A DNA stretch of 64,000 nucleotides from Fistularia commersonii (Eukaryota > Chordata > Actinopteri > Syngnathiformes > Fistulariidae). Shown here piece by piece: positions 11,849 to 23,943 of the stretch; position 1 is the first letter of the stretch; each line of letters opens with the position of its first letter. Position numbers and translations under genes: made by a program. Where the stretch lies: positions 7,199,001 to 7,263,000 of the forward strand of contig JBBMNZ010000028.1 of the NCBI GenBank assembly GCA_037954325.1, read 5' to 3'. The notes beneath the pieces were generated by a model. It was given only the letters and a program-made list of their open reading frames with translations. It had not been told where the DNA came from and ran no database searches.

Positions 11849-14570
11849 AGAAAGGTGGTGGAGCTGTTGACAGAACAGCCAAGCTTATGTGATGTTAACT
11901 CTCCAACGTAGAAGGCACGGGTGCATTTGAATACTCCCCTTCCCAACCCCTACCCGTCCCCACTACCACCTGATAAGGCTGTGGACACGGGTTTTGGCCG
12001 AACGCGTGTGGCCCTGCTCATCTTGATGGCAGCAGATGAGATGCTGCCAGCCTGCCTGCAAATCAAAGAACATCATACCAACATTTGAAAGCGGGCTTTG
12101 ACTTTGCAACATGACAGCGTGCTGAATATTCACGAACCTCATTACATCATCAAGCGCATTTCACAATGCGAAGGCAGCAGCGTTTTGGAAAATGATGTAC
12201 TTTGAGCGATTAAAAGTTGTGCGCTAATTCCTGATTGCAGCCATCGAGCGGGGAAAATGTTGCATTTGAGTTCTGTGTGAAAGCATGATCTTCCGTTCAA
12301 ATTGCATTGATTAAACACCCAGTTTCAAAGATCTTTTTTTCGTTTTTTGGGCCCGGTTCCTGTTGTTAAGCTAAAACTGGTGCTGTTGTTTCTGTGGGGT
12401 AACAGCGGTGGTGACCTTTAGTGAAAGCAATGAGCTCGGCATGCAGGGAGGGGAGACGTTGTAAGTGGAGCAGCAGCGCAGGGGGATGGGTCTCCAGCTT
12501 CGGTGACCGGTTAGATACTGTGTGTGAGAAACTGCAGCTATCTGACCTCTGACACATGACAAGCTAGGGAGGTCAAAGGGCACGGCTCTCCAAAGCTCCC
12601 TGCGCTGTGTTTACAGCAGCGAGAATGTAGAAAAAGAGCAAACGGCAAGGTAAAGCAGGAGGTGTGGCAATGTACTTGAAGCTGTGGAGAGCAAAACTAA
12701 AATCACTTTTGGACTTTTACTCTGCCGCTGGCCGTGTCCGATGCTGCCAGACTAGTTTGAAGATGTTGAAATAATACATAACCCATATTTGCCCTGTGGC
12801 CCAACCCTCTGGCCGTCATGCACACAAGCGCACACACACAAACACACAAACACACAGCGTGTCCGTCCGCGCACGCTGTCCTCGCAGCACTGGAGTCAAT
12901 GTAGAGGTCACTAAAATTGAGGCTGCATGACCAGGAGGAAACATTGACATGGGCCCTGCCGATCTGGAGATAAGGCCTAACCAGTTTAAGACATTGAAAA
13001 CACAAATGAATTAGGTGTAACTTTGAATGGAATTTTAATGTTTTATTTTTTTCCAAATGAACTTGGTGCAGGCCGGCTAATGATGTTAAATGTAAATGCC
13101 AAGTGATTGGCTCTATAGTAAACTCATTTAGCAACACAACCTGTTTACAGCTAATGAAAAACATCGATTCGTCTGCCCGGGTCTGCCGATTCTTCCTCAT
13201 GGTGGATGTGAGCACCCGCGGTGCAGTTTCTTTTCCTCCCAGGCCCCCCCAACACCACCACACCCCCCGCAGCGGGAGGGCAAACTCCACTCCAGCCCCC
13301 GGCTATGCAGCAACACCCAGGTTTCACATATCTGCAGGTTCGCGGCTATACGTTCCTCTCACAGTTCCGGGCTGTCAGTTAGATGTTCATTGAAGTGGAA
13401 AGCAAACAGCCGGCCGCACAAAGTATGTAAATGAGTTGAGAAAGGACTCGTCTCCCAGCAGGCTGTAGTGTTGCCAATAAACAATACAATGGTGCGCGTA
13501 TACCGTATTGTTTCTCGTCAGGGGGCACATCTTTATTGAGTGTAATCGTGAGTCATTCGTCGTTACCCACAGTGTTGACGGAGTTTACCTTTGAGCGATA
13601 TGACATTTGTAAATCGCCTCAGAGGGCAGGGAACGTGTTGCTGTGACATCGGGCTCCCGGCTTTCTCCTGTGTCTCTCCGACTCCCGGGGAAGCTGGTTT
13701 TCCAAAAAAAAAAATTAATTTCCGAAACCCGCGTCGGAGTCATCCACCGAAACTCACTTTTCTGTTTATGTCATTGATTTGATGTCACGGCCTGCTGTTC
13801 AGCAGCGGCGAAGTGAATGCTTTTTATTTAGCCGTGCAAAAAAAGAAAAGAAGAAGGAAAGCGAACTGGTTCTGCTTAAGAGGTCATAAACACTTCACAG
13901 TTGTGAAACGTAAAAAGGATTATTGCAATAAAAATGGCCGTTAACATGAAGAACAGAATGTGAGACCAAGGCCTTTGACGTCTCCCCAGACAATTGCTAT
14001 GTTATGCGCCCGCAATGTTTTTGAGTTACAGTGTTGCTTAAGTTTTGGCAGGAAAGGGTCAGATAGTTTTTGAGTACTTTAATCATGTGCTGAAATGCCT
14101 CAGTGGCTCCTAAGGGGAACAAATATTAAGAAATATCCAAGCCCAAAGCTTTAGTAATTGATTTTACCATCTGCTAGAGGATTTTTTTTTTCTCCGTGCT
14201 GCACAGAGAAGCATTTTCTCTCCCCTCCTTCACCCGGGATGATGTCTCCCTAAATGGGCCATTGCATTGTGAGCGAGCGCGAGTGACACATGTCGCACAT
14301 GGTTTGCCAACAATCCTCATTTTGACCCCTGGCATTTTTTTCAGGCTTTCCGTCTCTGTCCTCGGTATGACCGGCAGAGCGGAGTGAGGCGGATTTTTGA
14401 TCATGTTCGTTCTATGTGTCGAGTCATTGACAGCTATCCTTGGCACCTGTCAGGGCGCGACCTCTGACATCAAGTTGTATCCCCCTCGCCTCCTGAGACT
14501 TGGAAACCTAAAGGTCAGACTATCTTCCAGGTCACACTTTGGGATTATGATTTCGTCATCATAAATATTT
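11849..14570. other. intergenic DNA without recognisable gene
   Basis: The longest open frame outside recognised repeats and stat5 exons lies here (minus strand, 12703-13290, 195 codons). It crosses a CA-rich stretch at 12826-12855, shows no domain and has no convincing gene context. I do not call it a gene. Confidence 0.45.
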
Positions 14571-14892
14571 ATCCATTATCTGTAATTCTTATCCTGGTCT
14601 TAGGGTCGCAGGGGGGCGGGAACTTAACCCTGCTGTCATTGGACAAGAGGTGGGGTTCACCTCGTTCACCTGCCAATCACATGGCCAGATATAGAGACGT
14701 ACTACGATTCACCCTCTCATTCACTCCTCCGGGCAATTTAGGGTCTCCGATTAACCTCCCGCATGTTTATGGACTGTTGAAAGAAACCGGAGAACGCAGA
14801 GGAAACTCACGCAGACGTGGGGACAGCATGCAAACGCGAAACAGAGGCCCCATGCCAGAATTGAACCAGGGACCTTGTGTGAAAAAGTGCCA
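14571..14892 (-). repeat. antisense tRNA-derived SINE, decayed
   Basis: Read on the minus strand, this begins with a tRNA-like head (GGTGGCAGTGGTTGGCAC, then a B-box-like GGTTCAATTC). It continues through the family segments corresponding to + strand gaaaccggagaacgcagagg, gggcaatttagggtctccg and the terminal ccattatctg. The same order of segments is seen at 17282-17538 and 23159-23694. Target duplications are not clear for this copy. Confidence 0.65.
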
Positions 14893-16145
14893 ACCACTGC
14901 CACCTCATCACATTTGTATATTTTTAGTAATATATGCAGTATTTTATTTTATTGACATTCCAGTATTACCTAAATTCAGAGCATTTCAACACCTTACACT
15001 GTTTTGTAGTTGTATTTAATTCATTTTTTTAAATTCACAGAAGGCTGTGTCGTTGTATATTATGGCAACTACCTGCTTTGAAAACCAGGAAGTATATAGC
15101 AAGACCAAATTTTTCTTTTGTTTCTTTCTGTTCAACTGAGAGCTTGGTCTATCTGTTGGCATGGCGTACACATAAAACCGTATCCTCAGCGGGCGTTGAG
15201 AGATCGGTTAGTTTTCTTCCAAAAAGTTGGTACTGACTGGCTTTTTCTCGAGAAATCGCCCCGGGGGGGGGGGCAGTTATGGAAAAAGCTGTTTCCATGC
15301 CAAATCATTCAGCAATGGGTTAATTGAAATGAAACTATTGAATTACATCGGCATCAGTAAATCATTGTTACAGAGTGAGTCACACACAGACTTGGCCTCC
15401 CTTGTGATAAAAGGAGTGACCTTTATGAGCAGCTGCGATAGAAGACGGTTGGAAGGTGAATTGCTCAGACCTCACAGAAGCGTCTTGCTTTGAAAAGCAA
15501 ACACCTGATTGCAGATGCTCGGTCTTTACCGTTTTTTTTTTTTTTTTGAAAGGCCCTTTACAGGGCCCATCACTACATTTGACCTGATGCCTCATATTAC
15601 CCATGAAGACTGCAAGCATTTAGTCTGGATCCCCCCAGCCCTACACTTGAAGAGACACAGCCGTCTGCATCCTCGTAGAAGCCTGATTAAGTCGTAGTAA
15701 AATGCAAGTTTTCATTTGCGCGCCCTCCCTCATGTCCTCCTGCCCCAGCAGAAGCTGCTGAAAATCCAATCTAAGCATTTGGTAAGACCCCGGGCTTTAC
15801 AGTGGGCGCTCCCGACTCTCCCCCGGCAACGCACCGCATCACAACCCCTGGCCACGTCGGAAACACCCTCCCGCCACTCGACCCCCCCCCCCGTCCCGGT
15901 TTGACATGGAGGGCTTTTGTGAGACGTTTGCTCTTTGTCAGAGGGCATTTAACTGGCTGTTTAGTGAGACAACAAAACATGAGGGGGTGTAGGGTTGGAA
16001 GAGAGTCAGCTGATCCATAAGAAGCCCTACATGTTGTCATTACTACTGTGTGTGTGTGTGTGAGTGTGTGTTTGTTTGTGTTAGGAAGGAATCCAATGCC
16101 GGAGTGACCACCCACCAAATGTCTTGTCTCAAGCCTCCAGGCTTT

Positions 16146-16191
<46 letters not shown>

Positions 16192-17269
16192 TACACACAC
16201 GTGAATGTGTATATATATATATACATATGTATATATATATGCACACACACACACACACACACACAAATACATATACATAACAAAGGTAGTACCATCATAA
16301 CACTTTTTTAATCAATGCTGAGCATTTGCAATATTCCAGGGTGAAAGTCCAGGACAGACACTACTTTGCATCTGGGGTTTCTCGCCCAGAAGCTGATGGT
16401 TACGTTGACATTTCCGTCTGGAGCTAAAGCTGAGCAGACGTTGAAGCCCTCTCTCTGTTTGCAGGGGTCGTGTTGGATGCACACTATAAATAGATTTAAC
16501 CTAAATCTACACATGCCTCTGAGACAGAATGCACACAGAGAAGAAACATTTAATCGTACTGTGTCGGTGTTGAAATAACAGCCGTTTGTTCGAAACCTTG
16601 ATTTTTGCCAGCGGGCTGAATGATGATAGTGCTGCATGTGTTTGGAAGGGGGGTGGGGTGGGGCCCATATGCTATCAAGATAACACGTGGACCAGTCAAC
16701 TTATTTGTGTGGACCCCTTGCATGTTCTTTGTTTAGAATTCACGCTGTATTTAGGTTAAGCTCCTTGTTGGATGATTACTGTGGACGGGGTTTTTCTGTC
16801 CATCCAATGAGCCCAGAGCATTTTTCCTCCCTGAATGCTGTCATCCCAAAATGAATCTGCGTCACTTCTTGCAAGGTTGATTTCATCGCTACCAGTTATA
16901 TAACAATGAATGACCAAAACAAACAAACAAAAATGGCGGCAGGTTGCCCTTCATAATGGCCTGAAGTGACTAGAAAAAACATTTGATTCAACTCAAAGGC
17001 TTGAAACATCCATTTAGAATCTACCCAATCTACCCAAATATTGGATATTCTGTGGATATTCAGGAACCTGATTGGATGGAAACAAGGTCTGTCCTTTTGC
17101 CTGGAAAGATATATTTGACATACTCCCCTATGGGTGTGGTTTTGATAAACGTCAGATGGATTTCTATTATCTATTCAAGAGCAAAAAGACCTACGTGACA
17201 CATTTTGAGACTTTATAACTTGTATTTTAGAAATCCTCTCCTCTTCCGAATGCAAAATTCTACATCCAG
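14893..17269. other. intergenic DNA with compound microsatellite
   Basis: No gene is recognised. A C-rich stretch lies near 15880-15897 and a compound GT/TA/CA repeat at 16047-16277. Frames through the repeat are artefacts. Confidence 0.5.
16047..16277. repeat. compound TG/TA/CA microsatellite cluster
   Basis: (TG)n at 16047-16082, (TA)n at about 16146-16171, (CA)n to 16202, then further TA and CA blocks to 16277. Adjacent complementary blocks could fold. Confidence 0.85.
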
Positions 17270-17281
17270 GATCCTACACAT

Positions 17282-17538
17282 CCATCATCATCATCTGCCG
17301 CTAATCCCGCACTCAGGGTCACGGGGGATGCTGGAGCCTATCCCCAGACTGATCGCCATATATAGACAAACAGCAATTCACTCACTCAATCATTTGGGGC
17401 AATTTTCCCAATTTTACCTGCATGTTTTTGTACTGTGGGAGGAAAACGGAGAACCAAACAGACGCAGGGTGAACATGCAACTCACGCAGAAGAACCCTGA
17501 TTAGAATCATACCAGACCTGTGGCACCGTGCCGCCCCC
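17282..17538 (-). repeat. antisense tRNA-derived SINE with 12-bp target duplication
   Basis: This 257-bp copy carries, on the + strand, catcatcatctgccgctaat, then ggggcaattttccc, then gtgggaggaaaacggagaac, and ends in gtggcaccgtgccgcccc. That is the reverse complement of a tRNA-like head. Perfect 12-bp direct repeats, gatcctacacat, at 17270-17281 and 17539-17550 flank it. Target duplications of this length fit LINE-assisted retroposition rather than DNA transposition. Confidence 0.8.
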
Positions 17539-17550
17539 GATCCTACACAT

Positions 17551-18467
17551 ACAAAGAAAAAGTGAGCAAGATCTTTCTGTTCTTCAGTGCTATTCAGGAA
17601 ATTCCCCTACAAATCTGTTGCTCAGAAATGTCAAAAGTGGAAGTAATAGTCTATTCTTAGGCGGATGAAAACCTCGAAGATCAGCATGAGACAGCCGGGC
17701 CTGTGAATGTGAGGCCGGCTGTGAGGACATTTCCAGTAAATTAGCATTTTTTTTGGCCTTGCGGTGCTCGGTTTATCATGAGACCTTTGGCTGAAGGGCG
17801 TCCCCCCGCTTGACTTTACGAAACGGGAGAGCGGGACGACTGTTGGCCATGAGGGACGCGTACGCAACAGTTCAGGGATCAGCTGGTTCCGAGATGATGT
17901 TTCTGTGAAGGGGAGCAGTGTTCGTCATGGGGCAGCCCTCATTACCAAATACCCTGAGACCGGGCCAAGGCCAAAATGAGCTGAGAAACACTTGTGTTTG
18001 GTTTTGCAACCCCGGCGTGTCTGCTGATATATTTCATAACTGAAGTGGGTTACCAGAATGAGCCAGGCTTGAACTGGTGATGAAAATGATAAAAATATTA
18101 TAAGTGATTCACCTTCGCACAGCAGCGCGTCTTTTCACATGACAGAGGTGTTGTTGTTATGAAAAGTTGGCGTGGCTTTTACTGATCTGGATGTGATATT
18201 TTAAGGTCTGCGTGCACATAGAGCAGAACGCACGGGGGATTTAAGAGAAAAAATGAAAAGGAAGAAAAAGGAATGAGGAAAATGGAGGATAACGGTTTTT
18301 GAAAAAAGCCAACAACCAACCAACGTTCTTTTTTTATCCATTCACACAGAAGCAACTTTTTGATCTGAGGAAAAGCTACCTGTCATGGTAGACTGATTAC
18401 TTGAAAATATTTCGAGAAATATTTTAGAAATATTTAATTTACACCTTCGATTTCAATAGGAGAATAT
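17551..18467. other. intergenic DNA without recognisable gene
   Basis: No coding exon, RNA gene or recognised repeat is visible here. Confidence 0.45.
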
Positions 18468-19480
18468 ACTTCTTTTTCCTTGCGCTGCTCCCCTCATGGC
18501 TCACCCCAACCAATCACCTTCCTCCATCTCACCCTATTCTTCGTTTCCTCCTCTCCTACACCAACTAACTTCCTGTCTTCTGTCACTCCATCCATAAATC
18601 TTCTAGTCCTCCTGATTTATGGTTCCAACATTAGCATCCCTCTACTTAGATCTTCACCCTCCCTCTTCTGTTCAGTCTGACTTTATCTCCAGAACATTTA
18701 AGGTATGCTCTGATGGACTTCTAATCCCATCCATCCTCCTCACTCCCGAAGAGAACCTCAACCTTTCGTTATGGCTGATGCTCTTTCATAACACATTACC
18801 CCTGATGCTTTTCTCCAACCGTTTCAACCTGCTTGAACACGTTTCTTCACCTCTTTTCCGGACTCCCTGTTGCTCTGGACTGCATCCTAAGTACTTTAAA
18901 AAACAACCTTTGTTACTAGTTACTAGTCTTTCTAAGAATGAAACCATACTGCTGCTCACCAATGCTCACTTCTGCTCTCAATAATTTTGTAATTTCCACT
19001 ACTCTTTCCCGTAAATTTTATTGCATGGCTCATCAACTAAGTTAATCTGATTCCGCAAATTTCCTTTGTTCTTAAAAAGGGCACCAGCACACTTCCCCTC
19101 ACTCTCGAAGATCCTATACATAGAATAATCTAGTCAGAAACCTCTCCTAGACACTTCCATACCTTGACAGGTACATTACCTGGACCAACTGCCTGTCCAC
19201 TCTTCATCCTTTTCAGTGCCTCCTCATTTCACCATTTCTATCTTTGCTACTTCTAGTACACAATGGTCACCTCTTGTATCTTTTGCTCTCTCTCATTTTC
19301 CTCATTCATTAACTCTTCAAAGTAGTCTTTCCTTCTTACCAGCACATTTCTGGCACCTGTCACCTGCTTCCTATCACCCGAATCTCCAGCTCATTCATCC
19401 CATCTCCATCTCTCTGTTTTACCAAGTCATATGAATCATTCCCTTCCTCCTCACTGTCCAAATTAGCATACAAGTCATCA
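18468..19480 (-). mobile_element. RTE-type LINE copy, heavily degraded, antisense
   Basis: Read on the minus strand this segment follows the same order of blocks as the copies at 7952-9365 and 57907-59484: the 3' tail with the ctttttcctt-type end at the left, then the distal C-terminal region, then reverse transcriptase pieces towards 19480. Many substitutions and indels leave no frame longer than about 120 codons. No target duplications were found. The right boundary is approximate. Confidence 0.75.
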
Positions 19481-20343
19481 TACGGCCCTTGTTTGCCCGT
19501 GGGCTACGTGAGTAGCGCTACAGGTGGCTGCCGAGCTCAGCGTGTCCAAGGAACTCACTTTGCGGACGCTCCCGTTCAGGGCAGCCATTTCAACGGTGCT
19601 GGAAGGATTTAGTTGCACCGTGAGCTGCTACCTTGGCTGTAATCATTCTGATATCGGAGAATACGTGAAGAAGATTTGTCCAAAATGAAAACACACAGTC
19701 AGGGTTGCTTCACAGTGGGGGGCCGGGACTGGGGTCCAAGCAAGATTTTTTTTTCAAAATAGATACCACAATAACCCTTTAGAAAGGCCAAAGTCGTTGG
19801 CTGAGGGCTGATGTCTGGTTTTACAAGCGACTTTCCTGCCCTGGTGTCTCATTATAGCTGTCTGCTGGACAGTGACAACTGGCAGGCCGGCCGTCCCTCG
19901 CCGCCTGTTGCTGCACCACAGTGGTTACCTCGCTGCAGGCTTCCGATTCCCAAAGTGGCTCCACTCGAACAAGCTGGCATCTCTGGCACTGTGCACTTGA
20001 GCTTCAGACCCTTTCCACATTTAACACGCCCTGCGGGGCTCACATTACATAATGTCTCTGGCTGGTTCACTGCAGTTGACACTTCCATGCATGGATGCAC
20101 ACATATGCATGGGAGTACATAAACAATCACACACACAAATAGCTCAGTTGTCGTCAAAAAGTAAAGTTCAAATTAAAAGTACACAATATATATTCAGATA
20201 TACACGTTATCTAATATTAGACTTTCTAATGTTATATGTAGCTTTATGTGTCATCCATGAAGATTCACCATCTGGTTCAAAATGACATATGACACTAAAA
20301 ACAGGTCAGAAGAGAGAAAAACACATTCAGGCACTGGGATTAG

Positions 20344-20345
<2 letters not shown>

Positions 20346-20390
<45 letters not shown>

Positions 20391-20396
20391 ACACAA
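20346..20396. repeat. (CA)n microsatellite
   Basis: About 24 CA units with one CT interruption near the end. Confidence 0.9.
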
Positions 20397-20523
20397 ACAT
20401 TTGCTCAAGAGAAGTACCTGGTGTCGTTTCAGTCAGCATGATCGGGAGTTCCAAACAGGAGTTGCGTACAGTTGTCTGAGGCACACAAGCAGAATCCTGA
20501 ACAAAACTCCATTATGAGTGTTA

Positions 20524-20588
20524 TTTGTTTTGTTTTGTTTTGTTTTGTTTTGTTTTGTTTTGTTTTGTTTTGTTTTGTTTTGTTTTGT
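20524..20588. repeat. (TTTTG)n pentanucleotide repeat
   Basis: About 13 near-perfect TTTTG units in tandem. The length and purity suggest recent expansion and allelic length variation. Confidence 0.95.
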
Positions 20589-23158
20589 TACTCTCTGTTG
20601 CTCCGAGAAAGCATCAGAGCTGTAGTTTTTCCAAAGCGGTCTCATTTTGAGGGGCTGGAGGGAGAGATCATGTGAACTTTGTGCCATTGACAGATACTTT
20701 TCAAAGCAAACCAATGTTTGGCAGCCACTGCCAGCAGAAAATGAAAATCAACATGCTGGAGAGATTGTAGGAAATCTGAAACGTTTAACAATGAGCCGGG
20801 TCTATTTTTGCCCATTTAGCAGTTTCGTTCTTGAAAGTATTCAAGAACTGCAGTGATTCATTCTCTCTCGCAGGCTGCAGTCATGCTCACCTCAGATACC
20901 CTGACTCGCTCTAGGCGTCTGCCCAGATGGTCAGAACGTGTAAGCGGCAGGGGGAAGAAGGAGGAGGGGGGTGGACAGAGCAGATCATTGGCTGGTCAAG
21001 CTCTGGCTGCAAGGGCTTTTAGGGCAGGGGTTTCAAAGGCTAGCGGGCCGGCTGAAAACATTGAGGTCACTCTACTTGCAGAGACGGGAAGTAAACCAGC
21101 AGAGCTCTGGGTTAGACGATCATCCCCTCCCTCTGAATCACATGTTGCACGTAGAACATAGGTATTAATGTTGAATACTTCCTGTTTTCACATTTTTAAA
21201 GTTACACACTACTTAGAAAAGCTCTATGCCTGCAAGTGAAAGGCTAATAGTTTATGGGAAGTACGGCTGTCTCTTCTTGAAAATAAAAATATTCTTTGGC
21301 CTTTGGTTGCGGCAACTCAGCTGTTTCATCATCTTGACACAATGATCACAATAGAATGAGAGGCAGCCTCTCGTGCAGGCCAACTCCTTTAAATAGGCCT
21401 ACAAGGTTACAGAAGGCCATCGTTGCCATGTATCATCACCGGCGAATCCAAGCTCTTCCGTTACCAAACAAGCCTGCATGCATATATCAAGACATGCCAC
21501 ACTGTGAGAACTTGAGCGGAAAAAAACAGCTGCCTCATAAGATAGAGCCACTTCCTCGCTCAGTTTCTAGCCACACACAGTCAGGTAGCATGGGGTGGCG
21601 CTTCGCTATCGCCAATGCTGCGTCGCGTCGTGCCCCTCTCTCGCCCCCCCCCCCCCCTCCTGATTGATCCAGCTTCGCAATAACTGCTCCATCAGTCACC
21701 CTGTGAACTGCCCAGCCTGGTTGAGGCGACGGCCAGAAATAACAGATTGCTGAGGTCTAGTGATTCATCAGGAGCTGCTGAACAGCTGTTGCCTTGGCGG
21801 CATCGCTTTACAATAAGGCATCATTAATTCACACCGCTTCAGTCAGAAAAATATGTAACTAACCATTTATTAACAGTTTTCTAATGTGTATCATAGTCGT
21901 TTACAAATGCAACACAGCGTTAACCTTAGCGCCATTGAATAATCACGACATTGTTGTTGACAATATTATACCCAGGAGGCAGAAACATCTGCTAAATTTA
22001 GTAATGGGTTCATGTGTTCATAGAGCCTTCATACACTGAGGTTAACTGTAAGGGCAAACGGTGCTTTCTGGTAAATGTTTTCAGCATTGAAATAAATGCC
22101 ACAGAAGGCATTAATTAATGTGCACCACGATTTAGTCGTAAAACATCCAATAATTTCTCAGTCAGACGTCTTTTATGTGCACTTAGCTACACCTTCCACC
22201 ATAAATCCCTGGGGCATTCGATGCAGTTTGGTCTCTGAGAGACCGGCTGTCTCTTAATAATGATATAAGTGTGTACTTTGACAGAAGCTCAGAAGGTGAT
22301 GTCAGTTGGGTGTTGCCCGGGTTACGTGTAGATACACACCACTACGAGAATGAGAAACCAGCCCGACTCCCGTTGCCTCACTCCTGTGTTCAGCGCTGCC
22401 CACTTGTGAACGGATGACCCAGAATGGAGGGCCTTATTTATAAATCAGTTTGATACTAAAATGTTGGAGCTGGAAATAACATCCACAAAAAAACAAACAA
22501 AAAAAAAACTAGGTTTATAAAACTGTGGCTGCGCTCACCTGCAGGCATGTTTCCTTTTAGCAAATCCTCGGTCAACCTGGAAATGAGCCCAGGTGGATCA
22601 GCCTCGGTTCCCGACCACACGGCAGCAACTCTGGTGAAGAGGGAGACGACGGGTCAGCGGTAACTAGCAACCCGAGCGGTCTTGGTGGATCTAGATCTCA
22701 CAGCAGAAGATGTAACTGGGGGTGTACCAGCTTTCACCTCTATCCTTTACTCCAAAGCCCTAATCATATTTGTGCGACGGACTGGAGCTTCTGTTTTTCT
22801 GGCTTGTCACTGACTCTTCTTCCATCTCCTGATTGGATCGTGTCTTTTCCATTCTCAAAGAATGCCTCCGTCAGTTGATTTTTTTGTTTGTTTGTTTTTC
22901 TGGTTGCTAGCTTATTGGTTGAATGTTTGTTGTTCCGCCAAGTCTGGTCCGGGCCTCTGTTTTTTTTATGCATGGTAACCTAAAGGCCTTCCTTAGAAAT
23001 TAAAAGGATTGAATGAATAGCAAAGGGTTCTTTCTGCTTAGGCGAGTCCAGTAAGGGGTGTGAAAAAGGCAGCACTGTAACTTTTCAAAGAAAAAACAAG
23101 TGGAAAAAAAGTATAAAACTTGACAGCTGAGACAGTCAGATGTAGTCATGTTTACATA

Positions 23159-23694
23159 GCCATTCATTCATTATCCATACCGCTTATCCTGCGGTCGGGG
23201 TCACGGGGGTGCCGAAGCCCATTCCAGCTGTCATAAGCAAGAGGCAGGCTTTGCCCCTGACCGGTCACCTGTCAATCACGGGGCCACATACAGACACTAT
23301 TCATCCTCTCATTCGCATGTCTGGGCAATTTAGAGTCTCCAATGAAGCTATGTTTATGTTTTTGGACCGTGGGTGAAATGGGTGAGATCTCGCAGAGGAC
23401 ACGCAAACTCCACACTGAAGGGGCAGTGCGGCGCAGAAGGTAGAGCAGTCGTCAATTTCCGGCTCCTCCTAGTGTATCAAAATGTCGTTGGGGAAGACAC
23501 TGGACCCCTAACTGCTCCCCTGGCGCTGGTGGATGGCAGCCTTCTGCTCATGGTGCATCCATGATATGTTAATTACAGAGAATGAATTTCCCAACTGGGA
23601 TTAATAAATAAATTAGAAAAAGCCCCGGTCGGATTCCAACCAGGGACCTTTGTGCCGGGAGTCGGAAACGCTAACCACTGTGCCCAAATCCTGC
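23159..23694 (-). repeat. antisense tRNA-derived SINE interrupted by a second SINE
   Basis: The outer element is the same family as at 17282-17538. On the minus strand its head reads GGGCACAGTGGTTAGCG, followed by a B-box-like GGTTGGAATCC. Its tail lies at about 23159-23190 on the + strand (cattcattcattatccatac). Perfect 10-bp direct repeats, tgtttacata, at 23149-23158 and 23695-23704 flank it. The element is split at about 23420 by a + strand SINE copy ending near 23615; the head of the outer element resumes at gaaaaagccccggtc. The inner SINE therefore inserted later. Confidence 0.8.
23420..23615 (+). repeat. tRNA-derived SINE nested in an older SINE
   Basis: It begins ggggcagtgcggcgcagaag, with gtagagcagtcg resembling a tRNA A-box region, and continues with the segment ggggaagacactggacccct that matches the copy at 11651-11848. 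It ends in ggattaataaataaatta. Most of the B-box region is lost in this copy. Confidence 0.75.
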
Positions 23695-23704
23695 TGTTTA
23701 CATA

Positions 23705-23896
23705 ATCATACCTCAAAAAAAAAAAACAACTTCTTTTTCAGAGTGCAGGCAAATGCGATTGATTTTTATCAATTTTGATTCTTTCTATCTTTCTGTTTGC
23801 TGTGTGTCCAAGGTATCACCAATCCAGCAATGGGTTGCTATGGCGACCTGCAACTGTAACTGAACTCTCTCTCTGCCTGTCTATCCTTCCCTCCCT

Positions 23897-23943
<47 letters not shown>

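Larger units (their letters stand above)
19481..23148. other. intergenic DNA with simple repeats
   Basis: No gene is recognised. It contains a (CA)n tract at 20346-20396, a (TTTTG)n tract at 20524-20588 and a C-run near 21643-21658. A CAGGGG-type, GGGCC-rich start at about 21024 resembles a hAT end, but no partner end was found. Confidence 0.5.

Noticed and set aside
12703..13290. 195-codon minus-strand open frame
   Set aside because: It crosses CA-rich sequence, has no domain, no splice context and no recognisable similarity.
21024..21110. Possible hAT element start (CAGGGG followed by GGGCCGGC)
   Set aside because: No matching inverted end or 8-bp target duplication was found downstream.
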